Shown here piece by piece: positions 23,043 through 30,971 of a stretch of DNA of 64,000 bases (positions within the stretch are counted from its first letter, which is position 1; each line of letters starts with the position of its first letter). This DNA comes from Burkholderia aenigmatica (lineage in GTDB: Bacteria; Pseudomonadota; Gammaproteobacteria; Burkholderiales; Burkholderiaceae). Both the position numbers and the translations under genes were made by a program. Below the pieces are notes generated by a model that saw only the letters and a program-made list of their open reading frames with translations, searched no databases and had not been told where the DNA came from. The stretch is taken from assembly GCF_902499175.1 (NCBI RefSeq), contig NZ_CABVQC010000002.1, positions 62,001 to 126,000 of the forward strand, written 5' to 3'.

Positions 23043-23125
23043 CGGCATGGTGTGACTGGGTCGTTACAGCTTCTTTAATCGGATAATTGGATCACTTTTG
23101 GGGTCTGATTCAGTTCCGCGATTTA

Positions 23126-23153
23126 AACGTCGATAATGATGATTATGTCAAAT
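23126..23153 (+). repeat. Right dif-like XerC/XerD attachment site (attR)
   Basis: XerC-type arm AACGTCGATAA, centre TGATGA, XerD-type arm TTATGTCAAAT. The XerD arm matches that of E. coli dif in 10 of 11 bases. Left XerC arm plus this XerD arm would restore the host dif site; this XerC arm plus the left site's XerD arm would be the viral attP. Confidence 0.85.
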
Positions 23154-23268
23154 CATGTTTTTGGCGTCGCAGACGGCCCACTGACCCGTCCTCCAAGCAA
23201 TTTCGCTCCCATTTCCAAAGTCATGTTCGTCCAATCACGATACCAAACCAGTACCGACCTCCTGGCCA

Positions 23269-23484
23269 TCAGCGGATGTCGTCGATCGCTTTGCGAGCAT
23301 CCGGGAAATGTTCCTTGGCCTGCTCAAGCGTAAGAAAATACGGCGCTCGCGCTTCCGCGACAATCTCCAGAAACTGCCCACAATGCTTGCACTGGTACAA
23401 CTCCGCGTGCCTGGAAATATTGATACCCAGATATTCATAGTTGGAGCGCGTTCCACCAAAGCTGCGACACTTTTCGCACGTCAT
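23269..23484 (-). CDS. Small zinc-ribbon protein
   Basis: A 71-residue protein with CxxC near the start (MTCEKC) and CKHC in the middle, a zinc-ribbon, then a charged helix (TLEQAKEHFPDARKAI). AGGAGA lies upstream of the chosen ATG at 23484. First host gene right of the element. Function unknown. Confidence 0.7.
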   Translation of the reverse strand: MTCEKCRSFGGTRSNYEYLGINISRHAELYQCKHCGQFLEIVAEARAPYFLTLEQAKEHFPDARKAIDDIR

Positions 23485-23536
23485 CGAAATCTCCTGAATG
23501 GACCGCATGCGGTCGATGCCTCACCATCGCCCGCCC

Positions 23537-24031
23537 TTAGCGCATCAGCATCGCAAAGAAGATTGCCGCGATGTACAGCGCAATGCCGTAGTACAGGTGC
23601 GCGATAACGCCCTGGCGACGTGCCGCCCAGGGATCCGGCGTGCGCGAGCACAGGACACCCATACCGAACGCAGGCACGACGATGAAGAACGGTACCGCGA
23701 GCGTGAGAAGACCTGCTGCGATCGCCGCTGCCCACGTCGGACGGGCAATCCAGTCCGTCCCGCCGCCGAGCAGGATCGGCAAGAAACCGAACGCAGCGCC
23801 CAATGCGTAATGGGCGATCCAGCCGATCGCCTTTTCGCCCGGAATCGGCGGCGACGCGAAAATCGGCTTGTGGAAGAATTGTCCGCGTGCCATGTGCCCG
23901 ATCCAGCGTCCCACGACATCGAAGCCGTAATTCGGCACCTTGAATGCCTTTTCGAGAAACACGGCCCACACATCCGACAGCGCCGTGGCAATCAGACCGA
24001 TAAAAACGCCTGCGATGATGATGTCACTCAT
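23537..24031 (-). CDS. DUF2938-type membrane protein
   Basis: A 164-residue inner-membrane protein with about four transmembrane helices (IIIAGVFIGLIATALSDVW; IGWIAHYALGAAFGFLPILLGG; IAAGLLTLAVPFFIVVPAFG; LYYGIALYIAAIFFAML). The pattern matches the DUF2938 family. The start at 24031 has a purine-rich AGAGAG upstream. No function known for the family. Confidence 0.8.
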   Translation of the reverse strand: MSDIIIAGVFIGLIATALSDVWAVFLEKAFKVPNYGFDVVGRWIGHMARGQFFHKPIFASPPIPGEKAIGWIAHYALGAAFGFLPILLGGGTDWIARPTWAAAIAAGLLTLAVPFFIVVPAFGMGVLCSRTPDPWAARRQGVIAHLYYGIALYIAAIFFAMLMR

Positions 24032-24186
24032 GGTTTTTCTCTCTGCTTTCCAGATGCGAAGCGCGTCGACGCCACCCGCATCGAGTCGGGTTTTCCGCGT
24101 ATCGGGACGAAGCGACCACCGAAAGATCCAGCGATGGCGGCACATGTTGCTCCGCCATCGCTGAAACGCCCTGCTCGCTGAAACCT

Positions 24187-24492
24187 ACTGCGCGTTCAGA
24201 ATCATGTTCAGCACGCGCCGCAGCGGTTCAGCCGCCCCCCCATAGCAATTGATCGCCCGTGGTCAACACGCTGTACAAATGGATAATCATCGGTATCGAC
24301 GGCAAGCCAAAGCGGCGCTTGCGGCAAAAAGCCGCATACCATTTCGTCAATCGCGCGGCGGTCTTCCAGTGACAAAAAATCATGCGTCGCATCAACCGCA
24401 CCTCGCCAGATTTCAACTGCGCGCGCACCGTCCTCGGGTCGAGAGGCCCTAATCTTAATCATTTGCATATTTTCAGGTATTGAATCATTCAA
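24187..24492 (-). pseudogene. Remnant: GNAT N-terminus joined to a frameshifted tail
   Basis: The first ~60 codons read as the start of a GNAT acetyltransferase (IKIRASRPEDGARAVEIW, then the family's APLWLAVD), which should continue for another ~80 residues but does not. In the next reading frame the DNA continues as a different-looking protein end (GAAEPLRRVLNMILNAQ, stop near 24187), reachable by a shift in a run of seven G (minus strand, at about 24235-24241). It looks like a decayed gene or gene fusion. A functional short version cannot be excluded. Confidence 0.5.
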
Positions 24493-24774
24493 AACCCCAC
24501 ACTAAAGGAGGTTTCTAATCTCAGTTAATCCACACCCCAAACCGAAATCCAGTTCGAGTGGCAATCAATTGCATTGAAATCAGCGTCAGGTGCGGAAGTG
24601 TGAGCCACCCTGACCTGCCACCCGTGGCGGTGCCTTCCACCTGCCCGGACACGCCGACCGCAACGATGGACCGAGACCGGACGGTTCGAGACACGGCACC
24701 GCTCACCGCGACGAGCCGGCCGTCACCTGGGCCGATGAACGTCACCGCAGCCATTTGCCGTCACGTGACAGCAT

Positions 24775-25359
24775 TCAAGCCCGCCCGCGCACGAGTTGCA
24801 TCGCAACCTCCGCCACGCGTTGACCCAGATGGCGCGCCGTGGCCAGATCCGATTCCGGCGGCACGACATCGGCCGTCTGATCGACATTGGATTGCGCCCC
24901 GGCACCGAGCCAGAATCCCAGGCGATTCAAGTCCCGATCCGAGCCCGTGGTGGAGTTGTTCGCCGGCGGCAGCGCAAGGTTGACCCAGTGCATGCCGTGC
25001 TGGGCGGCAAACAGCGCGATCTGGATCAAGGTGGCAAGCTTGTCGCCGGCGTGAGCGCCTGAGTTCGTAAACCCCGCAGCGACCTTGTCTTGCCATGCGC
25101 CCTTGGCCAGGACGGCGTTCGAGGTCGCCTCTTGAAAGGTCTTGAATCCTGCGGACACGCTGGCCATATAGGTGGGCGAGCCGAAGATGATGCCGTCCGC
25201 CAATGCCAGGTCGTCCCAGCGCGACGGCGCCTCCTCGGTGGTCAGGAGCAGCGCTTCTGCGCCTTGAATACGTTCCACGCCGGCGCGCACCGCATCCGCC
25301 TGCCTGGCGGTGTGACCATACATGCTGTGATAGATGATTGCGATTCGGACAGTCGACAT
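24775..25359 (-). CDS. Flavodoxin-like NAD(P)H:quinone oxidoreductase family
   Basis: A 194-residue FMN-binding protein of the flavodoxin/WrbA type: IIYHSMYGHTARQADAV phosphate-binding loop at the start, FGSPTYMASVSAGFKTF, and KVAAGFTNSGAHAGDKLATL. Such enzymes reduce quinones by two electrons. The start at 25359 (MSTVRIA) is preceded by AAGGAA. It lies apart from the two downstream-side genes at 25484-26244, which are transcribed in the same direction. Confidence 0.85.
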   Translation of the reverse strand: MSTVRIAIIYHSMYGHTARQADAVRAGVERIQGAEALLLTTEEAPSRWDDLALADGIIFGSPTYMASVSAGFKTFQEATSNAVLAKGAWQDKVAAGFTNSGAHAGDKLATLIQIALFAAQHGMHWVNLALPPANNSTTGSDRDLNRLGFWLGAGAQSNVDQTADVVPPESDLATARHLGQRVAEVAMQLVRGRA

Positions 25360-25483
25360 ACCTGCTATTCCTTGAACGTGTGGCCGAAGCCGATGGCTTG
25401 CGCCAGGCAAGCATGACCCCTGGGGCCGGCCGTCCAGCAGGCCCCATCGGGAAGAAGAAAGCGTTGAGGTTCAGTCGCCGGAA

Positions 25484-25912
25484 CTAGCCGATGAGCTGAT
25501 CCAGTTTGTCCAGAAAGCGAGGCCAGGCCGCGCCGAGGCGCACGTAGCTGAGCGCGGTCGGAGACGGGAAGCCCGACTGCTCCATGTGCAGCACGGTGCC
25601 GCCCTCATGCGGCGTCAAGGTCCACGTGACGATCGTCTTCAGCCCGCTTGCGGATTCCGTTCCATCGCCCCAGCGATAGCTGAGCAGCCGTTCCGGCTCC
25701 ACCGCGATGACCTGGCAATTCGTGATGCCCGACCACCCGGGCAACGGCGCCGCGCGCAGCGTAAAGCGGTGGCCGACCTCAGGCACGAAGTCGTTGGCCA
25801 TCAGCCACTCCTCGATCAGCCACGATTGCGTGAGTGCGCGCCACACTTTTTCGGGCGGATGCCGAAGGTTTCGCTCCACGACCAGGCTGTGCGATTCTCG
25901 CGATGCAGTCAT
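25484..25912 (-). CDS. SRPBCC/AHSA1-domain protein
   Basis: A 142-residue protein of the START-like AHSA1 family (VVERNLRHPPEKVWRALTQSWLIEEWLM, later LLSYRWGDG). These bind small hydrophobic ligands. Its ATG overlaps the stop of the ArsR-type regulator (ATGA). The regulator-AHSA1 pair is a common two-gene unit. Confidence 0.88.
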   Translation of the reverse strand: MTASRESHSLVVERNLRHPPEKVWRALTQSWLIEEWLMANDFVPEVGHRFTLRAAPLPGWSGITNCQVIAVEPERLLSYRWGDGTESASGLKTIVTWTLTPHEGGTVLHMEQSGFPSPTALSYVRLGAAWPRFLDKLDQLIG

Positions 25913-26244
25913 GTGTCCATCCTGTCCAGCAGGTCGGACAACGCATCGATTCGATCCCGCCAGAACACGCCATAGACGCCGAGCCAGTCGATCAAGGGTG
26001 CAAGCCCCTCCGAACGGGCTCGGTAATAGGTTTCCCGTCCTTCCGGGCGCCCTTCCACCAGCCCGGCCTGTCGCAAGACAGCCAGATGCTTGGACACGGC
26101 CGGCTGCGAGACGCCCGCATGTGCGGTCAGTCGTCCGACCGTCTGCTCGCCTTCATGGGAAAGCCGCTGAAAAATGGCCCTGCGGGTCGGTTCGCCCAAC
26201 GCGGCAAACAGGTCGTTGGCAGTAGGTTTCAATTCATAGCTCAA
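25909..26244 (-). CDS. ArsR-family transcriptional regulator
   Basis: A 111-residue winged-helix repressor (FAALGEPTRRAIFQRLSHEG, then TAHAGVSQPAVSKHLAVLRQAGLVEGRPEGRETYY). No metal-binding CxC motif is visible in the recognition helix, so it is not an obvious metal sensor. Co-transcribed with the AHSA1 gene that follows. Confidence 0.9.
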   Translation of the reverse strand: MSYELKPTANDLFAALGEPTRRAIFQRLSHEGEQTVGRLTAHAGVSQPAVSKHLAVLRQAGLVEGRPEGRETYYRARSEGLAPLIDWLGVYGVFWRDRIDALSDLLDRMDT

Positions 26245-26420
26245 AAGTTATGAATCTGAATAATAACCGTAGAGTTATGGATTTTCAACCCGGCAGCGTG
26301 TCATTTGCCCCGCGCGTCGATGCAGCGGGTTTCGACGCATCGACGTGCGCTTCGACGAACCGGATGCGATGGGCATTGCCGTGACTCATCCACGCCCGGC
26401 CATCCGCTGGCGGCGGTGCG

Positions 26421-29400
26421 TCACTCCCCTACTGTCTCTGTCTGTCGATCGTCGCGCCTCGTCACCGCCACCCGCCGGCCGCGCCGGCCAGCCGATGCCA
26501 CGACCCGAAACGCCACCGGCGCAAACACGAGCCCGAACACCGTCGCCGCCAGCACGCCTCCGAACGCGCCAGTGCCGATCGAGCGCCGGCTTTCCGCGCC
26601 CGCGCCCGTCGCCAGCACGAGCGGCACGACCCCGAGCAGGAACGCCATCGACGTCATCACGATCGGCCGGAATCGCGCGGCGGCCGCGTCGACCACCGCC
26701 TGCCGCAACGGCACGCCGCGACCGGCCAGGTCGCGCGCGTACTGCACGATCAGGATCGCGTTCTTCGCCGCCAGCCCGACCACGGTGATCATCCCGACCT
26801 TGAAGTACACGTCGTTCGGCATGCCGCGCGCGAGCGCCGCCGCGATCGCGCCGATCATGCCGAGCGGCACGATCGTCAGCACCGACAGCGGAATCGTCCA
26901 GCTTTCGTACAGCGCGGCCAGCGCCATGAAGACCGCGAGCACCGACAGCCCGACGAGCAGCGGCGTCTGCCGCGCGGCGACCTGCTCCTCGCGCGCCGCA
27001 TCGACCCAGTCGAAGCCGATCCCGGCCGGCAGCACAGCAGCAAGCCGCTCCATCTCCGCCATCGCCGCGCCCGAACTCGTGCCGGTCGCTGCTCGGCCGC
27101 TGATGTCGAGCGACGGATAGCCGTTGTACCGGTTCAGCATCACCGGTCCGATCGTCCAGTGCGGCGCGGCAATGGCAGACAGCGGCACCATGTCGCCGGT
27201 GCGGTTCGGTACGGTGAGCGCCATCAGTTGCGTATCGGTCGCGCGGGCGACCGGATCGGCCTCGATGATCACCCGCCGCATCCGGCCCGACGCCGGAAAG
27301 TCGTTGATGTAGTTCGAGCCGAACGTGCCGCCCAGCAGCCCCGCGATCCGCTCGAACGGTACGCCCAGCGCATAGGCCTTCGCGCGATCGACATCGAGCT
27401 CGATACGCGGCGCATCCGGCAGGTCTTCGAAATGCACGGCAGACAGCAACGGATCCGCCTTCGCGCGTTCGGCAAGCTGCTCGCGAGCCGCCTTCAACGC
27501 ATCGAGCCCGACTCCGCCACGATCCTCGAGCCGGAACGTGAATCCGTCGGAATGCCCGATGCCGCGCACCGACGGCGGCAGCGCGGCCTCGACGTCGCCG
27601 TCGAGGATCGCGCCGAAGCGCGCGTTGAGCCGGTCGCGCAACGCCATCGCGTCGACGTCGCGCTGTGCCCAGTCCTTCAGCTCCACGAACGCCATCCCGA
27701 CGTTCTGCCCGCTGCCCACGAAACTCCAGCCGATCACGCTCGTCACGTTCGCAATCGCCGGCTCCCCGTGCAGGATGGCCTCCACACGCTCGACGACAGC
27801 GAGCGTGCGCGCCTGCGTGGCGCCTGCCGGCAACTGGATCATCACTTGCAATTGCCCCTGGTCCTCGGTGGGCAGAAAGCCGCCCGGCATCATCCAGTAC
27901 AGCAGCCCGCATCCGATCACGAGCACCGCATAGACCGCCACGACCATGCCGGTGCGGCGCACGGCAAACACGGCGACGCGGCGATAGCCGGATTCGGCGC
28001 GCGCGAAGGCCGCGCCGAACCGGTCGGCCAGACGCGCGCCGATGCCGCGTCGCCGCGCATGGCCGGTGCCGGTGCCGCCGTCGTGTCGCGCGACCGGCTT
28101 CAGCAGGTTCGCGCACAGCGCGGGCGTGAGCGACAGCGCCATGAACGACGACACCAGCATCGACGCGATCATCGCCACCGCGAATTGCCGGTAGATGCCG
28201 CCGACGCTGCCCGGGAAAAACGCCATCGGCACGAATACGGCGGTCAGCACCGCGGTCACGCCGACGATCGCCCCGCCGATCCGCTTCATGGCCCGGCGCG
28301 TGGCGTCGCGCGGCGACACGCCCTCCTCCATCACGCGGTGCACGCTCTCGACGACGACGATCGCATCGTCGACCAGGATGCCGATCGCCAGCACGAGGCC
28401 GAACATCGTGAACACGTTGATCGACAGCCCGAACGCCCACATCGCGACGAACGCGCCCATCAGCGTGACCGGAATCACGACGGTCGGCACCAGCGTGTAG
28501 CGCAGGTCGCGCAGGAACAGCCACATCACGCCGAACACCAGCACGACGGCCTCGACGAGCGTCAGCACGACTTCGTGGATCGCGATCTTGACGAAGTGCG
28601 CGCCGTCGAACGGAATCTCGACCGCGACGCCTGGCGGCAGCGTCCGCGACAGCTCGGCGAGCCGCGCGCGGATCGCATTCGACGTTTCGAGCGCGTTGCC
28701 GCGCGGGCCGAGCTGGATGCCGACGGTCGCCGCCGGCCGGCCGTTCAGCCGCGAATAGAACGAATAGTCGTCGCGGCCGATTTCGACGCGCGCGACGTCA
28801 GCGACGCGCACCGCCGAGCCGTCCTGCTTCGACTTCAGCACGATCCGGCCGAACTCCTCCGGCGACGCGAGCTGCCCCTTGACGACGATCGTCGCGGTGA
28901 GCTGCTGGCCGCGCACGAACGGCGCATCGCCAATCGCGCCGGCCGTGACCGTCGCGTTCTGCTCGCTGATCGCCGCGATCACGTCGTCGGCGCCGAGATC
29001 GTATTCGCGCAACTTGACCGGATCGAGCCAGACCCGCAGCGCCTCGTCGGCATCCCACAGCTCGGCCGCGCCGACACCCGGCGCGCGCTTCAGCTCGCGC
29101 AGCACGTAGCGGTTCAGGTAATCGCCGAGTTGCGCGGAATCGCGCGTGCCGTCGGTCGACGTCAGCGTGACGAGCATCAGGAACGTGTTCGCCGCCTTGA
29201 ACACGCCGATTCCCTGCTGGACGACCTGCTGCGGCAACCGCGGCTCGACCTGCTTCAACCGGTTGTTGACGTCGACGAGCGCGATGTCCGGATCGGTACC
29301 GGGCGAAAACGTCACGTCGATCTCGAGGTTGCCGTGGCCGTCGCTGCTCGTCTCGTAGTACAGCAGCCCGTCCGCGCCGTCGAGGCTTTCCTCGATGATG

Positions 29401-29588
29401 CTGCCGACGTCGGCATCGACCGTCTCGGTCGACGCGCCCGGATAGGACGCGGTGATCACCACCCGCGGCGGCGCCAGGCGCGGATACTGCGCGATCGGCA
29501 GTTGCGGAATGGCCAGCACGCCCGCGACGACGATCGCGAGCGCGACGATCCACGCAAATACCGGGCGGTCGATGAAGAATGACGGCAT
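26421..29588 (-). CDS. RND-family multidrug efflux transporter
   Basis: A 1055-residue inner-membrane pump of the HAE1/AcrB type with the usual duplicated plan of 12 membrane helices and two large periplasmic loops. The TM4 proton-relay pair is present (GILVDDAIVVV), as is the TM10 Lys (GLAAKNAILIV). The ATG at 29588 (MPSFFIDRP) is preferred over a TTG two codons upstream. It starts 21 bases after the TldE-like gene and no periplasmic adaptor or outer-membrane channel gene is adjacent. It must use partners encoded elsewhere. Confidence 0.9.
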   Translation of the reverse strand: MPSFFIDRPVFAWIVALAIVVAGVLAIPQLPIAQYPRLAPPRVVITASYPGASTETVDADVGSIIEESLDGADGLLYYETSSDGHGNLEIDVTFSPGTDPDIALVDVNNRLKQVEPRLPQQVVQQGIGVFKAANTFLMLVTLTSTDGTRDSAQLGDYLNRYVLRELKRAPGVGAAELWDADEALRVWLDPVKLREYDLGADDVIAAISEQNATVTAGAIGDAPFVRGQQLTATIVVKGQLASPEEFGRIVLKSKQDGSAVRVADVARVEIGRDDYSFYSRLNGRPAATVGIQLGPRGNALETSNAIRARLAELSRTLPPGVAVEIPFDGAHFVKIAIHEVVLTLVEAVVLVFGVMWLFLRDLRYTLVPTVVIPVTLMGAFVAMWAFGLSINVFTMFGLVLAIGILVDDAIVVVESVHRVMEEGVSPRDATRRAMKRIGGAIVGVTAVLTAVFVPMAFFPGSVGGIYRQFAVAMIASMLVSSFMALSLTPALCANLLKPVARHDGGTGTGHARRRGIGARLADRFGAAFARAESGYRRVAVFAVRRTGMVVAVYAVLVIGCGLLYWMMPGGFLPTEDQGQLQVMIQLPAGATQARTLAVVERVEAILHGEPAIANVTSVIGWSFVGSGQNVGMAFVELKDWAQRDVDAMALRDRLNARFGAILDGDVEAALPPSVRGIGHSDGFTFRLEDRGGVGLDALKAAREQLAERAKADPLLSAVHFEDLPDAPRIELDVDRAKAYALGVPFERIAGLLGGTFGSNYINDFPASGRMRRVIIEADPVARATDTQLMALTVPNRTGDMVPLSAIAAPHWTIGPVMLNRYNGYPSLDISGRAATGTSSGAAMAEMERLAAVLPAGIGFDWVDAAREEQVAARQTPLLVGLSVLAVFMALAALYESWTIPLSVLTIVPLGMIGAIAAALARGMPNDVYFKVGMITVVGLAAKNAILIVQYARDLAGRGVPLRQAVVDAAAARFRPIVMTSMAFLLGVVPLVLATGAGAESRRSIGTGAFGGVLAATVFGLVFAPVAFRVVASAGRRGRRVAVTRRDDRQTETVGE

Positions 29589-29609
29589 CGGCAAGTGTCG
29601 GCGAACGCG

Positions 29610-30971
29610 CTACAGCGTGAGCTCGAACGAACGCGCGAGCAGCCCCGGCAGCTGCGCGCCTCCGGTGGCACGCTCGCCGTACGTGTCGTCGTTCGCCAGC
29701 AGCGCCGGTGCCGAGCCGAGCTGCTCGAGCTCCGACCCGAACAGCCGGTAGAAACTGTCGTCGAACCGCATCGCTTCGATCGGCGCGACAATGCGACCGC
29801 CTTCGACCCAGAACGTCGCGAACCGCGTCATCCCCGTCATCCGGCACGCGATCGGATCCGAGAAGTTCAGGTACCAGAGGTTGCCGACGTAGAGCCCCGT
29901 GTCGAGCGCGGCCAGCACGTCGGCATCGGCGAGCGTGCCGCCCGCGATCGTCAGCGACTGCGGCGATTCGCCGTTGTCCGCGCCGTTCGGCGCGCACCCT
30001 TGCTCGCGCGCGGTACGTGCACATACGAGCTGCCCGGCGCCCCGCCCTTCGACGACGAGCGGCACGCTGTCGCGCCGGTAGCCGTCCGCGTTGAACGCCG
30101 GCGCGATGCCCAGCGAGAAATCCTCGGTGATCGATACGCGCGGATCGAGCGCGACCTCACCGGCGTACAGACGATGCAGCGGGCTGCGGGCGCTCGCCAG
30201 CGCGCGCGCCGAGAAGCCGCTCCAGCCAAGCAGGCTCGTCATTTCGTGGACGGCGTCCGGCGCGAAATAGGTGCGGTAGCGCCCGGGCGCCAGCGCCTTC
30301 GGCGTGCGGCCGAGCACAGGCAGCCGCGCGGCGGCCGCGTCGACCTTGGCCGCGAACGCCGCATCGCGCCAGTCGTCGCCCGCATAAACGGTCTTGATCG
30401 CGCGGCCGCTCGGGTCGTACAGCGACCAGCTGAAGTTGAAATTCTCGACCTCGTACCAGCCACGGCTGCCAGTCGACGACGCGAAGCCGCGCGCCAGCGT
30501 GCCGCCCGCGTAAAAGCCGACGAAGTCGAGCCCGCGCGCGCATTCGGCCACGATTCGCGCGAGCCCGTCCGCATCCGGCAGGCGCCCGGTGCGGCGCGTT
30601 TCCTGCACCCACGACGACGTATCGAACAGCAGGTGCGGGTCGTCCTGCGCATCGCGCAGGCCGTCGCGCAGCACGGCAACTGCATCCGCCAGTTCGCGCA
30701 GGTCGGCCGCCGGATCGCCGCACACGGTCAGCGCCGAGTGCGCCTGCCGCGCCCCGTCGACGAGCCGCACGGACAACCGCCCCTGCGTGACGCGCCCGGT
30801 CTGGCGGATCCTGCCGCCATTGAAGCGGACGAAGTCGGAGGTTTCGCTGGAGAAGCCGAGCAGCACGGTTTCGGCCGGCGTCGTCAGCCGTTGTGCGTCG
30901 TCGGCGAGCCGGGAGAAATACGCATGCCAGTCGATTCCGGCCTGGCGTGCCATCGGATCGAATCCCGTCAT
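29610..30971 (-). CDS. TldE/PmbA-family peptidase subunit
   Basis: A 453-residue protein of the PmbA/TldE family, the partner of TldD. It has the tripartite family pattern, with RGWYEVENFNFSWSLYD and GWSGFSARALASA in the middle and ARSFELTL at the end, and lacks the HExxxH zinc motif, as expected. ATG at 30971 overlaps the TldD-like stop. The TldD/TldE pair cuts small or unfolded peptides and matures RiPPs such as microcin B17. Confidence 0.85.
   Translation of the reverse strand: MTGFDPMARQAGIDWHAYFSRLADDAQRLTTPAETVLLGFSSETSDFVRFNGGRIRQTGRVTQGRLSVRLVDGARQAHSALTVCGDPAADLRELADAVAVLRDGLRDAQDDPHLLFDTSSWVQETRRTGRLPDADGLARIVAECARGLDFVGFYAGGTLARGFASSTGSRGWYEVENFNFSWSLYDPSGRAIKTVYAGDDWRDAAFAAKVDAAAARLPVLGRTPKALAPGRYRTYFAPDAVHEMTSLLGWSGFSARALASARSPLHRLYAGEVALDPRVSITEDFSLGIAPAFNADGYRRDSVPLVVEGRGAGQLVCARTAREQGCAPNGADNGESPQSLTIAGGTLADADVLAALDTGLYVGNLWYLNFSDPIACRMTGMTRFATFWVEGGRIVAPIEAMRFDDSFYRLFGSELEQLGSAPALLANDDTYGERATGGAQLPGLLARSFELTL

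Larger units (their letters stand above)
9711..23153 (+). mobile_element. Corticovirus (PM2)-like tailless prophage integrated at dif
   Basis: The element is bounded by direct 28-bp dif-like sites (9711-9738 and 23126-23153), giving a unit of 13,415 bases. It encodes a repressor, an HUH rolling-circle Rep, an FtsK/HerA-type packaging ATPase, a PM2 P2-like major capsid protein, about ten single-pass membrane proteins, a beta-helix spike, a membrane-anchored transglycosylase and holin-like proteins. There is no integrase, terminase, portal or tail gene. Set of genes, genome size and gene order (Rep before ATPase before capsid) match a membrane-containing icosahedral phage. Genes are packed with ATGA or TGATG overlaps and the module looks intact. 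Assignment to the PM2 group is by eye from the capsid protein's layout. Confidence 0.88.

Noticed and set aside
9711..23153. Reading the element as a filamentous (Ff/CTX-like) prophage because of XerCD sites, an RstR-like repressor and a Rep
   Set aside because: No pIII/pVI/pVIII-type coat proteins or Zot with a membrane helix; instead a 284-residue non-membrane capsid protein, a short FtsK/HerA-type ATPase without a membrane segment and a transglycosylase are present.
9711..23153. Reading the element as a defective tailed prophage because of the tailspike- and endolysin-like proteins
   Set aside because: No terminase, portal, head-tail connector, tape measure or tail tube gene, and the operon is compact and without visible decay.
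24521..24754. A 77-codon leftward frame
   Set aside because: No ribosome site, no recognisable pattern, low-complexity Ser/Thr/Arg composition; treated as intergenic.
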